A stretch of DNA of 64,000 nt from Limonium bicolor (taxonomy: Eukaryota; Streptophyta; Magnoliopsida; Caryophyllales; Plumbaginaceae). The stretch is taken from the NCBI GenBank assembly GCA_023374045.1, contig CM041780.1, forward strand, positions 36,588,030 to 36,652,029, in the 5' to 3' direction. The notes beneath the pieces are model-generated. The model made no database searches and had not been told where the DNA came from. It saw only the letters and a program-made list of their open reading frames with translations. Shown here piece by piece: positions 9,126 to 21,760 of the stretch. The position numbers were made by a program, and so were the translations under genes. Numbering within the stretch: the stretch's first letter is position 1; every line of letters starts with the position of its first letter.

Positions 9126-11921
9126 TGTAACACTCCTATAATAATAAAACAACAGCGGAAAATAAACTAAAGGTGCTACAGACCATCGGGCTCCAAACAC
9201 CCGGTACCAACCTCACCAACTACAACCATTACAATTAACTAAGTTACGGTCTGAACTTCGAGAAAACTTAACATAACATAACAGTAATAAAATACATTCA
9301 CTCTCCATAAACCTAATCCCATCCCAATCACTCATGCTCTTCGTGGCCACCTGTAAATCAATTTGTACCTGCAAGATGAAACCAAGCAGCCTACCCCGGG
9401 AGGGGTGAGTCAATTCCCTGGAATGGAACTGGTACAATTCTCCAAAAACAAACTTATAAAACAACTCTTAAATAAATATTAGCTTGAAAGCAATCACTTA
9501 AACCACACAGAGGAGCAAGACATTTCACAAATGACCAAATCAAGATATCAAGATAAGAATAAAGGTTAATAACATAAAAGTAAGGTTAGTGAAACAAAAC
9601 CACATCATGTGTTAGTGAACATCCATTGCCTTAGTTAAACCCAATTCCCGTTAGGAGTAGGAAGACTCAGATAGTCACAAAGGACTAGGAATAATAAGAT
9701 AGATCCAAGAACCAATAACTCAAGAGTGGAATAATACCAATTGGGAGAGATGACCCCCACCGCCAAATATAAATGTCCGTATGGACGAGGGATATACAGC
9801 CCCCTGCTGTCATATTAAAAATGTCCTGGTGGACGAGGGATATACAGCCCCCTGCTGTTAAATATCAATGCCCCTATGGCGAGGGATATACAACCCCCTA
9901 CTGTTAAATATCATTGCCCCTATGGGCGAGGGATATACAGCCCCCTACTGTTAAATATCAATGCCCCTATGAGCGAGGGATATACAGCCCCTGCTGTTAC
10001 CATTGAAGATGCGCGCACGTCGAAACCTCAAGAACCAGCTCATGGATGAAACGATATCCAGAGTCAAAAAAAATTAACCAGAATTGACCTTTTCCAAATT
10101 CCCACCAGACCACTAACTACCCAGAGCAATACCAAAACACTCAGTCCTACAGAGTGCAGAAGCGTAAACCCTAAGCAGCCAATGTCTAGTGGAACAACCA
10201 AATATAAGGAACCAATACCCAAGTGAGTTTCACATTCAAGGCTCAGTTAGTCACACAAGCTGAGTTAGTCATACACACAGTTTCCTTTTGAAATCCATAC
10301 AAACCCAGTTAGGGTTTTCAAAACATTCCATAAAGCCCATTAGCAAAAGTATCTGAGTACGAGAAATCGTACCTGGTCAACGCTGTAGCAGTTCTAGTAA
10401 ACTCGTGCAAACATTCAACAATTCTCTGAGGAACATTGAAGATAACTTACTATCAATAACCCGTACCCTAGGTAAAACTTAAATAAATTCCTCTCTCTTA
10501 TTTCCAAATCTCAATTATCTTATAAGCCCTCGCTTAAATGTTATGTATAACCTTTGACTTATTTTAGAAGGTTGTATAGCCCAAGGTTGTAGGATCAAGG
10601 AATGCATTTTATTAACACCTGCTAACTGTCCACTCCTATCCACTTTATTCATATTTAACCACAATCCTCACATTCAAGACTTTTGAGACCTTTATAACAT
10701 AAATGTGTTTATATTATATAATTAAATCTAAGAATTTCAATAATAATCTTAAGCTCAATGCCTTTATTCTTAATTTAGAATAAACATTGTATTATGACCT
10801 ATGATGGACTGATCTCAGAATACTATACTATTATCTCACAATGTAAAGATTATGTATTTAAACAATACCTACTAGATAATCAATTGAGATTAAGTCTTCC
10901 CTTTAACTTAATTAAGATCTACATCTTGTACATTGGAACTATAGTGTTGTAGACGCATTTTATTATAACCTAATTGAGTTACTAACTCATTTATCTTATC
11001 TTTAGTTCAGAAAGACTTTTTATTACAACTATCTAATAAACTTGTCATAAGATGTTAAATTGCTTCTCATCCTGAATAACTATACTATAGTTAACTTAGA
11101 TTTAACGAATTAATCTTACATTTAGTATTCACAAGGTATATTATACGTTTTATTATTACCTATACAATAAGGTGTTTAGTATAACCTTTTATGTATCCTT
11201 ACTTACATTTAATCTCCTAAATGTTTTATTTTTACACACATACACTCTATAGACTATGTATAACCCTTTTGTACTAAAATTCAATAAACTTAAGCCTTAA
11301 ATACGTTTTAAATTGTTTTACAAAACCTAAGGTATCAAAGGAATAACGTAATAAATTAATTTCCTTTATTGTATTTAGGATGGACAATATATCTACATAG
11401 AGTAGAATTTATCAAAGAATTAAATTCTGGTTCGTAAGCTAAATTGTTAATTATATGAAAATTCTCATATTTTATATTCAAATAACCTGTCATTATTTCC
11501 CATTACCGTAAAGTATATCAATATAATATCTTATGTAACCTAGTTTTATCTAATAAAAGGTTCAAAGGTTTTAAGTATCAAATTCCTATTTATAAACCTT
11601 TTATAAATTCTAACTACTAAATACCTCACTTAATTGTAACTCACATCCTAAGTATTGGTAATAAATGTATTTCATATGGCTTATCTAATGCCAAGAAACT
11701 TAAGGATTATTATTTAGATAAATTTCCAAATCATAGTTTAATATAGTTTTATATCATAACCCTTTTAATGATTTTATCTTAAAACATTAAGTTATATTCC
11801 AATACCATAAATGTTAAGAAATGATTAAATGTAGACTTACTAATCCACCTCACATTTAGATGTAAAAAGTATTTTATTTATTTTATTATTGTTTATATAT
11901 TAAGAACATTTAGATGTAAAC
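9126..11921 (-). mobile_element. Element D 5' LTR, segment 1
   Basis: The LTR end (TGTTACA on the minus strand) lies at 9126. The LTR continues to the element B insertion and is resumed at 26394 and 41354, for about 5.8 kb in all. Segment 1 holds the tandem array at 9764-9999 and, from about 10400, a long AT-rich stretch with no recognisable gene. Confidence 0.75.
9764..9999 (-). repeat. Tandem hairpin array in element D LTR (5 units)
   Basis: Five units of about 45-66 bp share the block GAGGGATATACAGCCCCCT. Each starts with a small stem: GTCC/GGAC in units 1 and 2 (9775-9786, 9823-9834), GCCC/GGGC in unit 4 (9916-9927), the same with one base lost in unit 3, and GCCC/GAGC in unit 5 (9963-9974), which on the sense strand is a G-U pair. 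The T-A to C-G change occurs in both arms together. Confidence 0.7.
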
Positions 11922-12543
11922 TGAAATACCCTAACCCTAAGTATCCTAAGTAAACATCAAATTATGATGTAGTAAGGCTAAAATATGCCTTAGAAAGATT
12001 GGTAGACAATTTAAACCAAGGAAAACACAAGAAAATGCCTTAAGGGCAATTTAGGCAAAAATGTGCTCTAAGCTTGGAGTGACTTTGATTGGCACCCAAA
12101 TATCATTATAAGACCTTATTAACATGCTAATGGACATGTTAAATCAATTATCAAAGAAAACCAGGCTCAAAAACAAGCTTAAACACAAAATGTGCTTTAA
12201 GACTCCTTAAAGCACCTTTTTGAGAAATTGTCTTAGAAATGAGTTTTGAGTGGCTAAATGCCCATGATTACACCTTAATCAACATGTGTACTAATTAGTA
12301 TCACATTAGGAAGCCTAAATCAATGAGAAACCAAAAATTTCCCGAATATGTGCACTAATTAGTGAATAGTGCTCAAATAGTGCTAGTTTCGACTTAAGTC
12401 AACTTTAATTAGCCAAATGGCCAAACAAGGCCTTATGTATCTTGTATACCAAGGGGGGGACGGTTTTAATGGTGACTCACCATTAGTAGCCAGCACATTA
12501 AAGGAAATGAGAGGAAAAGTAGTAAGTTCACTATTCACCCTTT

Positions 12544-12550
12544 TATAAGA
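12544..12550 (+). promoter_or_regulatory. TATA-like box, element B 5' LTR
   Basis: TATAAGA precedes a strongly CT-rich stretch typical of plant leaders. The same position in the A family has TATAAATA. Likely Pol II core promoter; inferred. Confidence 0.45.
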
Positions 12551-14584
12551 TAAATATCTTCTTTAGCTTACCTCTCTCCTCTCTTCTTCATTTCCCTTCT
12601 TCTTCCACGGTTTTCTTCTTATTCTCTCTGTTCTAAACCGTTCCCAAGCAGCCCCATTGTTGCCTCACCTTGCTTTGCCCACCAAATCTTCATTTTAGCT
12701 CCAAATCAAAAACTAAACACATATTTCTCTTAGTTAGGTCAAGACCTATCTTTCTATCTTTTCAAATCCTTCAAAGCTCCATTTTGGTGCCAAGAGGAAA
12801 CTCCATTGATGGAGGAAAATCAAGTTTGAAGAGCTCATTAGCTTCTCCATTCTCTTAAGGTAAAGAAAATGTAAGAAAAACCATGTTTCCACCACTTCTT
12901 CTACATGGCCGAAATTTACTACTCATGGGGCTTGGTTTTTATGCCTTGTTTTTAGCTTGTTTTATTCACCAAGGGCTAGTGGAGGTCCTCTTTCATTCAA
13001 TTCCCAAGTCTACCTTGAGACTTCAAAGGTAATCATCCACTTTTATACCTTAGAACACATTTTTAACCTAGGTTTTCATTCCTTAAGGTTAGTGTATTGT
13101 TTAGCACTCATGTGAGTCATTGAATGTTGATTAGAACATTGGCAATGGAAATCTAAGTGGGTGGCCGAAAATGAAACAAAGGAAACCAAGGAGGGAAGTG
13201 TGAGGAGAAGCTTGGAAGAACAAGGTAAATTGCTTACCTAATGGTGGTCTAAGTTTAAGGAACGAGTTTTAGATGAGTACTAATGTAGCTTAAAGCTTAC
13301 ATTAGGTAATGGGTTATATAACCTAAGAAAAAAAAAGGAATTTAAACAAGCTTATGAACTTGTGACTAAGGAGCCAATGGGAATGAGTTAGCAAGATAAG
13401 TATATGGTGAATTAAGAGAACACTTAAATTACTATGGGAGCATTGTTGTGTGTATTTGCAGGTTGAAAGCTTTTATATGTGCGAAATTCAGTGTTTAAGT
13501 TTAAGTCATTTAAGGGCCTAAGAGCCATGTCATTTAAGAGCCTTAGTGCTATGCAATTTAAGATTATTGCATTATGTTGAGTTTATTATGAATGAGTTGA
13601 TTTGGGTGAGAAAAATAAGATGATGAAGGATTTGATGTGTGTGAGATGATTGAATGAGAAAAACAATGCATTTGGGCGTGATAATATACTAGAGGAGTTA
13701 TGGCGAAATTTAAGTAGGAAACAAAGTGTTTGGTGGTGGTTGTGAATTAATATGACCTAGGATTTACTAGGAGTCATTAAAGGAAATTTGAGTGGAAATG
13801 AGTTAACAAAGTTGTTCTTGAAGTTTAGAATGGCCTAGAATTGTTTAGGAGGGATTAGAGGTTTGGAGGGTGTAATTTGTGTACCAAGAATGTGTACTAA
13901 GGGTTTGAGTGTTCATGATTTTATTAAGGGTGAGAAACTAAACGTTGGGTGTAGTAATATACTAAGGAAGCCATGTCAAAATTTGGAGAGGGAACTAAGT
14001 GTTTAAGGTGTTCTAAGGAGATTTTATGACTAAGGATGTTATAGTAAACATTAAAGGTTGTTTTTGGTGAAAGTGGGTAACTATGGAGTTCTTGAGTAAT
14101 AGGAAGACCTAGTGGTGTCTAAGATGGACTAGGGGTTATAATGGTGAGTTTTATGCACCAAAACCATGGTTAAGGAAGCTAGGAAACTTGTACAAAGTTT
14201 GAAGGAAAAGTAAGGTATAATGACTTATAAGGATGTAAGCATGTGCTAGATTATATATGGCCTTGAGAAGTTTGAGTAAAGCAAATGGGTGTGCAAAATG
14301 ATGCTTGAGGAGTAGTTAAGATGGTGGTGAAGAAACATAATGATTAGTTGAGGTCTTAGGCAAAGTCACAAGAGGGAAGTGTAAGGAATCAAAGTAAGTG
14401 TAAGAATTTTGTAAGAAATTGAGTGTCAAGTTTGGTGATTTTTGAGGAAGGTTTAGTACATGTTTTAAGGTGTTTAAACATGTAGGAAACATGTGGAAAG
14501 ATTGTGGAATGAGTGGGAAAAGATTGGGGTGAATTTGGAGTTCAAAATGAGGAGAAAAGCACTTTGGAAAATAGGTTCTGCTGT

Positions 14585-14689
14585 GGACCGCCCCTAGGGA
14601 CCGCCCCTGTGGGGAGGTCCAGGCAAATCGTGCAGGAAATTAGCTTCTGGTTGGGACCGCCCCTGGGGACCGCCCCAGAGGGGCGGTCC
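14585..14689 (+). repeat. GC-rich hairpin pair in element B LTR
   Basis: In the second unit GGACCGCCCC (14654-14663) pairs with GGGGCGGTCC (14680-14689), enclosing a second stem TGGGG/CCCCA around ACCG. The first unit (14585-14620) is a related GGACC/GGTCC hairpin. The 3' LTR copy (24457-24549) has one change in the long stem, C to T, which gives a G-U pair on the sense strand. It sits where the other LTR families carry their own unrelated hairpin arrays. Confidence 0.7.
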
Positions 14690-15767
14690 AGTGCAGAGAA
14701 AAAGAAAAATTTTGTTTTTGGCTTCTAATGATGGGGGATTGAATGGTAATGGTTGTAGATGATGTTTAGGCCTTGTTTGGTGACATGTAAAGGCCTTAAG
14801 AGGTGTAAACAAGTGTGAGGTGTAATGAGAAGTGATTAACTTATATGATTAAGTTTAAATTACAATGACTTAGTGGTCCAACATTAGGGAGTGATGATGA
14901 TTAGAAAGATAAGCATATAATGACTTAAGAGATTAGGGTAAGTAAATGATATTAAGTGTTTAAGGTTAAGTTGGTAAGAATTTAAGAAGAGCTAGATGGA
15001 GATTGATATGTAATGATAATATAAGGTTGTTTAAGACATGTTTGGTGAGTGACAATGATAATTAAGTGGGTGAATAAGTATAAGGAATGAGGAGAAGTGA
15101 TTCACTTAAGATTAAGTTTATAAGCACTTAAGTGGTATTTAGTTGGAAATCATTAGTGATTAAGTAAGCTAGGTTAATTAAAAGTAATTAACCACCAAAT
15201 TCGATGAATGTTTTAGGGTTTGAGAATTTGGACTCCAGAGGAGAGTAAGCAACCGAACGACCAGCGGCGAACGGTACAGTTCTTCTTGTGACCTGCTTGC
15301 TAACGAGGTGTCCCTCGGCTTGTGTGCTATTGTTTTGTGTGCTCACTAAACAAGATAAAGCATGCAACCGGAATATTATGATTATTGTATTGTTGTGTGA
15401 TGTTTGAAAACTAACACAACATATCGTGGGAACTTACTAACTAACGTTTAGTAAGGAATTGAGTGAGACTAAGGAACGCTCCCTAATATGGGACGATATG
15501 AACCGAAAGAGGTTAACCAACAAACAAGGTCTTGAGATTACTTCTAACTGGAACTTGAGTGAGGAAACCCGGGACCGATCTCCGGTCATGCATGCTAAGG
15601 AAGGGGGTCGGTATCTATAGCAGATTCGACTCCCGATTAAGGACTTGTCTTCGGACTTGTAGCCTAGGGCCGGTTGCCGGCTCAGCTACGCTGGACTCCC
15701 GTCCAGAGTAGGTGGCATTAAGATGGTGCGGTGGGATCACCTAAATCCCAGGTTCGAACTAAGCTAC

Positions 15768-15935
15768 AACCATTCCCCTCCAGCAACGGTTTGTATACTG
15801 AGATTAAGTTGAGATTAAGATTAAGGTAAGGATAAGATAAGTTGCAACCATTCCTCTTTAAAGGATGGTTTGTATTACTAAGACTAAGATAAGCTACATC
15901 CACTCCTTATTAAGGGGTGGTTGTTTCTAAGATTA
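15768..15935 (+). repeat. Three tandem hairpins separated by GATTAAGATAAG repeats
   Basis: Three units each carry an AACCATTCC-type arm facing a GGATGGTT-type arm. Unit 2 pairs AACCAT..CCT with AGGATGGTT; unit 3 pairs CCACTCCTT with AAGGGGTGG, including one G-U. Unit 1 is decayed. The linkers are AAGATTAAG-rich. The copy in the 3' LTR is at about 25625-25792. Confidence 0.6.
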
Positions 15936-16185
15936 AGATAAGATTAAGATTGAGGTGAGATAAGGATGAACTAAGATTAAGAGGGAACATTACTTAAGGA
16001 GTTAAATAACTAACTCTCTAATTAGGGAACGCATTTAAGTCGTTCATGTGTGTGAACTTTGATTGTTCATATTTGGATTGTTGTTTACAGCATTTACTAT
16101 TATGTTGTGCATCTAATCAACCTCCATGCTATCGACAATTAGTCGTCGTAGCCACGTTAGCTTGGGGGCCATGAGAGGATCGTAC

Positions 16186-16212
16186 CAGCATTCGTGCTGA
16201 CCCCTTTGGGGG
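16186..16212 (+). other. Two adjacent U5 hairpins, element B 5' LTR
   Basis: CAGCA/TGCTG close a TTCG loop and are followed after one base by a CCCC/GGGG hairpin. The pair is repeated at 26045-26072 in the 3' LTR and found in element C (27357-27382) and the solo LTR (55251-55279) with different loops. It lies about 310-410 nt before the LTR end in the copies that keep it. Confidence 0.6.
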
Positions 16213-16531
16213 CTGTTTTTACTACACAGGTGAACATCAGGAGGCGGCCGTCGCGAGAGTAAGATGGGGTACAAGCGTTACGGGTTAAGTGTGGCCTACG
16301 AGTTGTGCATGTACACTCGTATGGCATTATGAGTTAGTAAGATGTATAGGATGTGAGGGGATTGTAAGAAGGATATGTATTTGGCTAAGGTTAACATGTA
16401 CTAATGTTCGGTATATTGTAGTCAGACCGCGGCAAGGTCCTGGAATGTATTTGTATCCGCTGCAGAGTTTGTATATATGGTGATAAGTTTGTGATAACCA
16501 CGATTGGATCGAGATGGGGTGTTACAAAAAG

Positions 16532-16557
16532 TGGTATCAGAGCGTAGTTACGCTCTG
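16532..16557 (+). promoter_or_regulatory. Primer-binding site with overlapping hairpin, element B
   Basis: TGGTATCAGAGC (16532-16543) matches the plant tRNA-iMet complement. CAGAGCGTA (16538-16546) pairs perfectly with TACGCTCTG (16549-16557), so half of the primer site can be folded away. Element C has CAGAGCGA/TCGCTCTG, a paired change. Confidence 0.9.
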
Positions 16558-16728
16558 AAGACAAGAAATACCGAACTTAGGAGAATATTGAGGTTGAGAT
16601 TGAGTTATGGGTTAAGGGTTGAGAGATAGAGTGAGAGGTGCGTTAGTCGGGACTTCCCGGTGCTTACCGGACATCCATAGTACCTAGACCCGCCTCCACA
16701 TCCCTAACCCCGAATATGTGGAACAAAC

Positions 16729-16775
16729 GCCAGAGAGAAGAAAGCCTTCTCTTACTCGGGGAAACCCGATCTGGC
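16729..16775 (+). other. Three-way junction RNA motif, element B leader
   Basis: An outer stem GCCAGA (16729-16734)/TCTGGC (16770-16775) encloses GAGAAG/CTTCTC (16735-16751, loop AAAGC) and TCGGG/CCCGA (16756-16769, loop GAAA, a GNRA-type tetraloop). Only a four-base TTAC linker is unpaired. Element C has the same junction at 36741-36789 with changed loops. The position about 190 nt after the primer site fits a packaging or dimerisation signal; that role is inferred. Confidence 0.65.
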
Positions 16776-19700
16776 AGTTAGCTAACAGTAAGAATACGAG
16801 AAACAATTTGTTGTACAACAGTTATGGAGAACTTGGAGGTTTTTAATGGAGCGCATAGAGGAACAGGCGCTACCTATGGAATTCTATCAATAAGGGAACG
16901 GTAATTACCGGCAACATGGGTCGACATGCTACGCAGTCGAAATAACCCGCAATACCAATGATGAGGAGAGCACTACGGGTGCAATAGAAAGGAAAAAGGG
17001 AAGTGACATGAGTACCGGACAGTGGTCCGAAGGAGCATAACAGTAGGATAATACAAAGCACGAGGATTGAGATTACTGGAAAGTCCAGTTAAGAACCGGG
17101 AACTCCAAACCCCATACAATGAGGAAGGTTACAAGACCTGGCCAAAATAATGCGGACGACGGTAGAAATTCATACAAATGTATACCGAAATAGGACTACG
17201 AGGTAGTGCCTAAAAGAGAATTATTACTTAATAACCACAACAAAATGTGTGGAGACAGGAGCGAGGAATAAGACATAAGGAAATATTAAGGGATTCCCTC
17301 AGAAAGAGGAATGCCCTGATGTATGACAGTACTGTCAAACAACAAGGAAACTGCCGGATGGTCGGTTATCCAAAATAAGAGATTATCGAAGGAGTCCCGA
17401 GGACTACCAATTACATGGAAATTAGAAGGAAGTGTCACTACCGATGTACCTTGTACCAATAACCCATCCTGCATGGCGCACTTGCCATAGCAAGTGCTAC
17501 CATGGTTAAAGCCACACGAAAAGCCATCAAGGCGAGATAGGAGAACGCTACAGTTGTAACACATATTAACACCGGATTGTAAAACCATAAGAACAGGGAA
17601 ATAAGACCTTGGAAGGCCCGACGGCCTGACCAAAATGAGATAAGGTGACACACCAGTCAGCCAGGAGTGGAACTTGGACATAATATTAGACCATATGGAT
17701 GTTAGCAACAGTACAACGTACTACGACAACAACAACAACCGACAGTGCGGTAAGAACACCAAACCCGGATCTCAAAGAGGAACCTAAGAGATCGCTCAAT
17801 AATTCGAGCAAAAACACCACGTAAGTAACAACATACATGGAATGTATCAAGAGATACAATAAAGGCAGTCGACCGAACGACTCCCAACAGGGATGGGATA
17901 AAACTCTCAGTTTGGACACTAAAAATACCAATAACAAACATTCTACAATGAAGGTGTTGGAAAGCCCAGAAAACAAAGATAAAAGAAATAAACTTAAGAT
18001 ATAACCTACCAAGGGTTAAGGACATACGAATCCCACGGAGGAAAGCTCAGAGGACTACCCCCACAGAGCGGGCATAGTCGAGCCGAACAAACTGATGAAT
18101 GACAGCTAATACTGTTCGTCTAACTCATTAACACCCAAGTATGATTGATCATCAACGGGTGGCGTAGTCAACAGAAGTTGAACGAAGCGTTGAGATGGAA
18201 GTATAAGACGACGGGATGATATCCAACTTGGACACCGTCAGGCAAACGCCTAATACGAACCTAACCTTGACTACTAAGAGACATAAGTCTAGTAAAATGA
18301 CAGTATTGTCAAGACATTAAGTAACCTCAGATCACCTGAACAACTTCCATAGCAGGAAGCAGGATGCAGCAACTTACCATGAAACCCGATACTACATTTA
18401 GTAGGTAACCAAACGGTGGATATTGATCAAAGAACCAGAATCTCATAAGGATGACCTGCAGATGAGTAAGAGTACAAATAATGAACTGAGGCATTAAGCA
18501 CTAAGAGCCTACGAGCCGAGGATGTTAACCACATCAGGGCCGAGGTACAGTAAGTTGTGAGAGACCTTATTTAAGCCATGAGGAACTGCAATGTGTAGAT
18601 GTGAACGATTACAAACCTATAACTTAGATTGGGGAAGATATTACTAAGAAAGAGTACCAATGAGAATATTGAAACAATGCTAAGGACAGGGGCGGAGAAC
18701 GAACCATGCCTTTAGGGTGGGGATACCTCTCCTTGTTGTAAGGCCATGAGTGGGAATGAATCCCTCAAAAAGGGCTTTCACTTATTAGACATGCAGTACG
18801 CTTTTGTTAGAAAATGGAAACTATGAACCTTGAGATTACCTTAGAACATACCAGATACACTTGAGTAATAAGGAAGGTTGCACGGATAGACCCCATATCC
18901 AACACCCAGGATGTAAGAATTAGTAATGGTCAGAGATAAACATTGAGATTGCACATTATGACATGTCAAGTGACCAATGCTCAGAAGAGCTTGTGATTCA
19001 GTGGATGACTTCTTCAGTAACCAGTTAAATTACATGGTAGATAACATCACTAAGGGTGAAAGAAAGCGAGAGAAATTAGCCTACTTACGAATCTGAGATT
19101 GGAGCAGAACATCATCATATTAAGAGTTAACTATTTTACAGCACGGTATGACAACCGCCATACACCGGAATGAGAGAACTCCTAGTGTGTTTACACCAAG
19201 AAGGGATTGAGTATAAGGTAAGACATTAGAATAAATGAGTAAGAGGTTGCACCATCAATGGGCAACATGGTAAGGGCAAACTACCACGGTAGTAGTGGTC
19301 ATGAGTACAATAGTTATATAAGGGGAATTAAGTTGTGGTGCGCGGTAAAGCGACCGTTAGGTATGAGCCGTCAAATATTGACACAGAGGCAATGAGATTT
19401 ATGAGTTAAGACCAATATAAGTAAGAAAATAAGATGGTAGACGAACTGAGCGTTGATGCCAGTAGTCTGGACCTGGTTAGGTAAGATTTCACAGGAAGTA
19501 CACTATCCATTCCTTAAGGAACTGGAAGTGCATTCCTAGTAGCATAAATATGAGGAACAAGATAAGAGGCTCTACGGAAGAGACCTCAATTATTAAGAGA
19601 CCGAATCAGTACGGAATACAGAAAGGAGCTGGAGCATACCATAACCAAGGACACAATAAATAGACTTCCCTTGATTAACTTCAAGAAGAACAATAAATGT

Positions 19701-20607
19701 TATTATGGAACGATGAAAGAGGAGATCGACAAACAGAATACTTCATAATTAGCAATAGCTAAACGTGTAACGGACACTATGAGTTTACTAAAACGAGACG
19801 TGGGACGACTGCACCCCACAGGGCTTGCAGGCCTGACACGCTCATTTATGAGTTAGTTGGGTAAGTAGTAATGTACCAGTAAGGTACCCCATGCATGTAG
19901 ACGAGTGGTGTAAGGAACACGGGAGGTAGTCGACTCCGTACCACGGACAACGACACAAGATCAGACAAGAGCAGCCATTACCACAAACAGTCAAAGAGAA
20001 GAATTCAGTCGAACCAGCAACGCAAGGGAATCAGAGAACAAATAATTAAGGACTATGAAGTGCGAAGAGCACGGATTGTTAAGTACAGACATTGGATATG
20101 TCTTGTGATGTGAGAGATTAAACTGTAAAGCGCAATAAGCATTAAACAGTAGTTTCAGATTAAGAATCATCCTCAGACCAAAGGTCAGTTGGAGAGAACG
20201 ATTTAGACATTCGAGAAAACACTAAGAGTATGAACATTAGATCTCCAGGGAGACTGGATAGACGAGCTACAACTCATCAAGGCCGTGTATATATAAAGAT
20301 AACACGTGTCCATTGAGAGACCAATATTCCTAAACTGTAAGGACGCAGAAGGATATACAATACTATAAAAGATAAGTGAGGCAGTTAAGCCTAAGAACAT
20401 CAGAGTGGTGCAGCGGAAGCTAGCAGATCACTACCTTTGAGATTAGACAAACTAAGTTAAGGAAACGGTATAAGTACCGTTAAGAATCCTTGATACAGAG
20501 ACTAAGTCATTTCTGATCGAATTATAAGTAAGATAGATGACGTGGAAGCTAGAATGCTTGGTGAGAATTAGACATCTTGAACTTATGTCCAAGAATGTGA
20601 TGGTGTT

Positions 20608-20643
20608 GATTACGTGGGCGTAATCCATTTAAGGGGGGTAGAG
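20608..20643 (+). promoter_or_regulatory. Hairpin followed by internal polypurine tract, element B
   Basis: GATTACG/CGTAATC around TGGG is followed by ATTTAAGGGGGGTAGAG, about 1.15 kb before the 3' polypurine tract. Stem and loop are identical to elements A and C. Confidence 0.6.
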
Positions 20644-21437
20644 CAAAAACCGCTTATCGTATGTTTGAGTACTTAGTACATAAACTACGGTGTGCATAGC
20701 ACACAAAAGAATATGAGAATATGTTTTACACAAACATTTTGAGATAAATCATGGTTATTGCACACAGAAGATGTGAATGCCATACATATTAAGTGCCTGT
20801 CTTGTTAACTCCGGGTGAGTACAAGTTAAGAGAATTAAGGAAAAAGGATTAAGGAGACTAAGAAATAAGGAATATATGAGGTATGAGTCGATATGAGACT
20901 AGGTGTGAGATAAGAATAAGATAACATATGAGATACAATTTGACATGAGTATAAGGGAGAAGATAGTAATCCATGATATATAAGATGGTGAGAATTGGTA
21001 TGAGGCTGATATAGAACTTAGTAGAATGGGTGCCTTGAGGTAATTACTAAGAGATGAATTGGAATGTTTGATGGACTGAGTCCACACCTTGGAGATGTAT
21101 TGATTATGATTAAAAGAACTAAAAAGATAGAAAATTGGACATGAGTGAATTATTTGGATGTTTGAAAATGACGTGGGAGGTGGAACTTGATTTTCTAGGG
21201 ATCAAGGGAAACCAAACACAAATTGGGGTGGAAGGATGGTTATACACTGATGCTGATCACGTCAGGGTAGGATGACTCCTGAAACTCCCTATCAGTGGTC
21301 ATAATTAAATCACACTATGGATAGAGGCTTTAGGATAAAACGAAATGGAGTTGATTGTATTTTGAATTAGAGGAATTATTCCTCACATGACCTCGTAAAA
21401 AGGATTTACCTTTTTACTGAGTCTCGCCCATGAAGTC

Positions 21438-21551
21438 GAGGACGCACGAGCCTTTGTCTTCGGACGGTGACATGGGGAGAGCAGAGTGTTTTGTCTTTGG
21501 CCCATGGTGGCGTGGACGAATGTGCCTTTGTCTACGGACCGGTGACATGGG
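21438..21551 (+). repeat. Two-unit tandem repeat near the 3' end of element B
   Basis: Two copies of a unit with GCCTTTGTCTTCGGAC / GCCTTTGTCTACGGAC followed by GGTGACATGGG, about 75 bp apart. The first contains GTC/GAC closing a TTCG loop. It occupies the variable zone before the 3' polypurine tract. Confidence 0.5.
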
Positions 21552-21760
21552 AGAATACGATGAAATTATGTGATTGTTTTAATCATCAAAAGGAACAAAG
21601 GGAATTTTGAATGCTATACATGCTTAAGCATGTTGTGTGATATATGAGTATAAGCATACGATGAATCTAATGAGTCAATAAGATTAAGTACACACAAGTG
21701 TGATCTATATGATCTATGGAATGAGGTAAGACATGTATTCTAATAAGATAAGATGCATGG

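Larger units (their letters stand above)
11922..16526 (+). mobile_element. Element B 5' LTR
   Basis: Starts TGAAATACCC and ends GGTGTTACA, 4605 bp. In order it holds a TATA-like box (12544), a CT-rich leader, donor-like AG|GTAA sites (about 12858, 13029, 13224), an acceptor-like TTTGCAG|GT (about 13460), a GC-rich hairpin pair (14585-14689), three tandem hairpins (15768-15935) and two adjacent hairpins near the end (16186-16212). Short CCCTAA repeats at the very start are part of the LTR, not telomere. Confidence 0.9.

Noticed and set aside
11922..11945. Telomere-like CCCTAA repeats
   Set aside because: Only about two units, identical at 21798 as part of the LTR start.
15718..15903. Antisense 61-codon frame, repeated at 25575-25760
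   Set aside because: Antisense to element B, duplicated with the LTR, and made of the GATTAAG repeat.
17286..17708. Minus-strand frame ending LLFDST, like a protease active site
   Set aside because: Wrong strand relative to element B, no DSGA or flanking protease motifs, and not conserved in element C.
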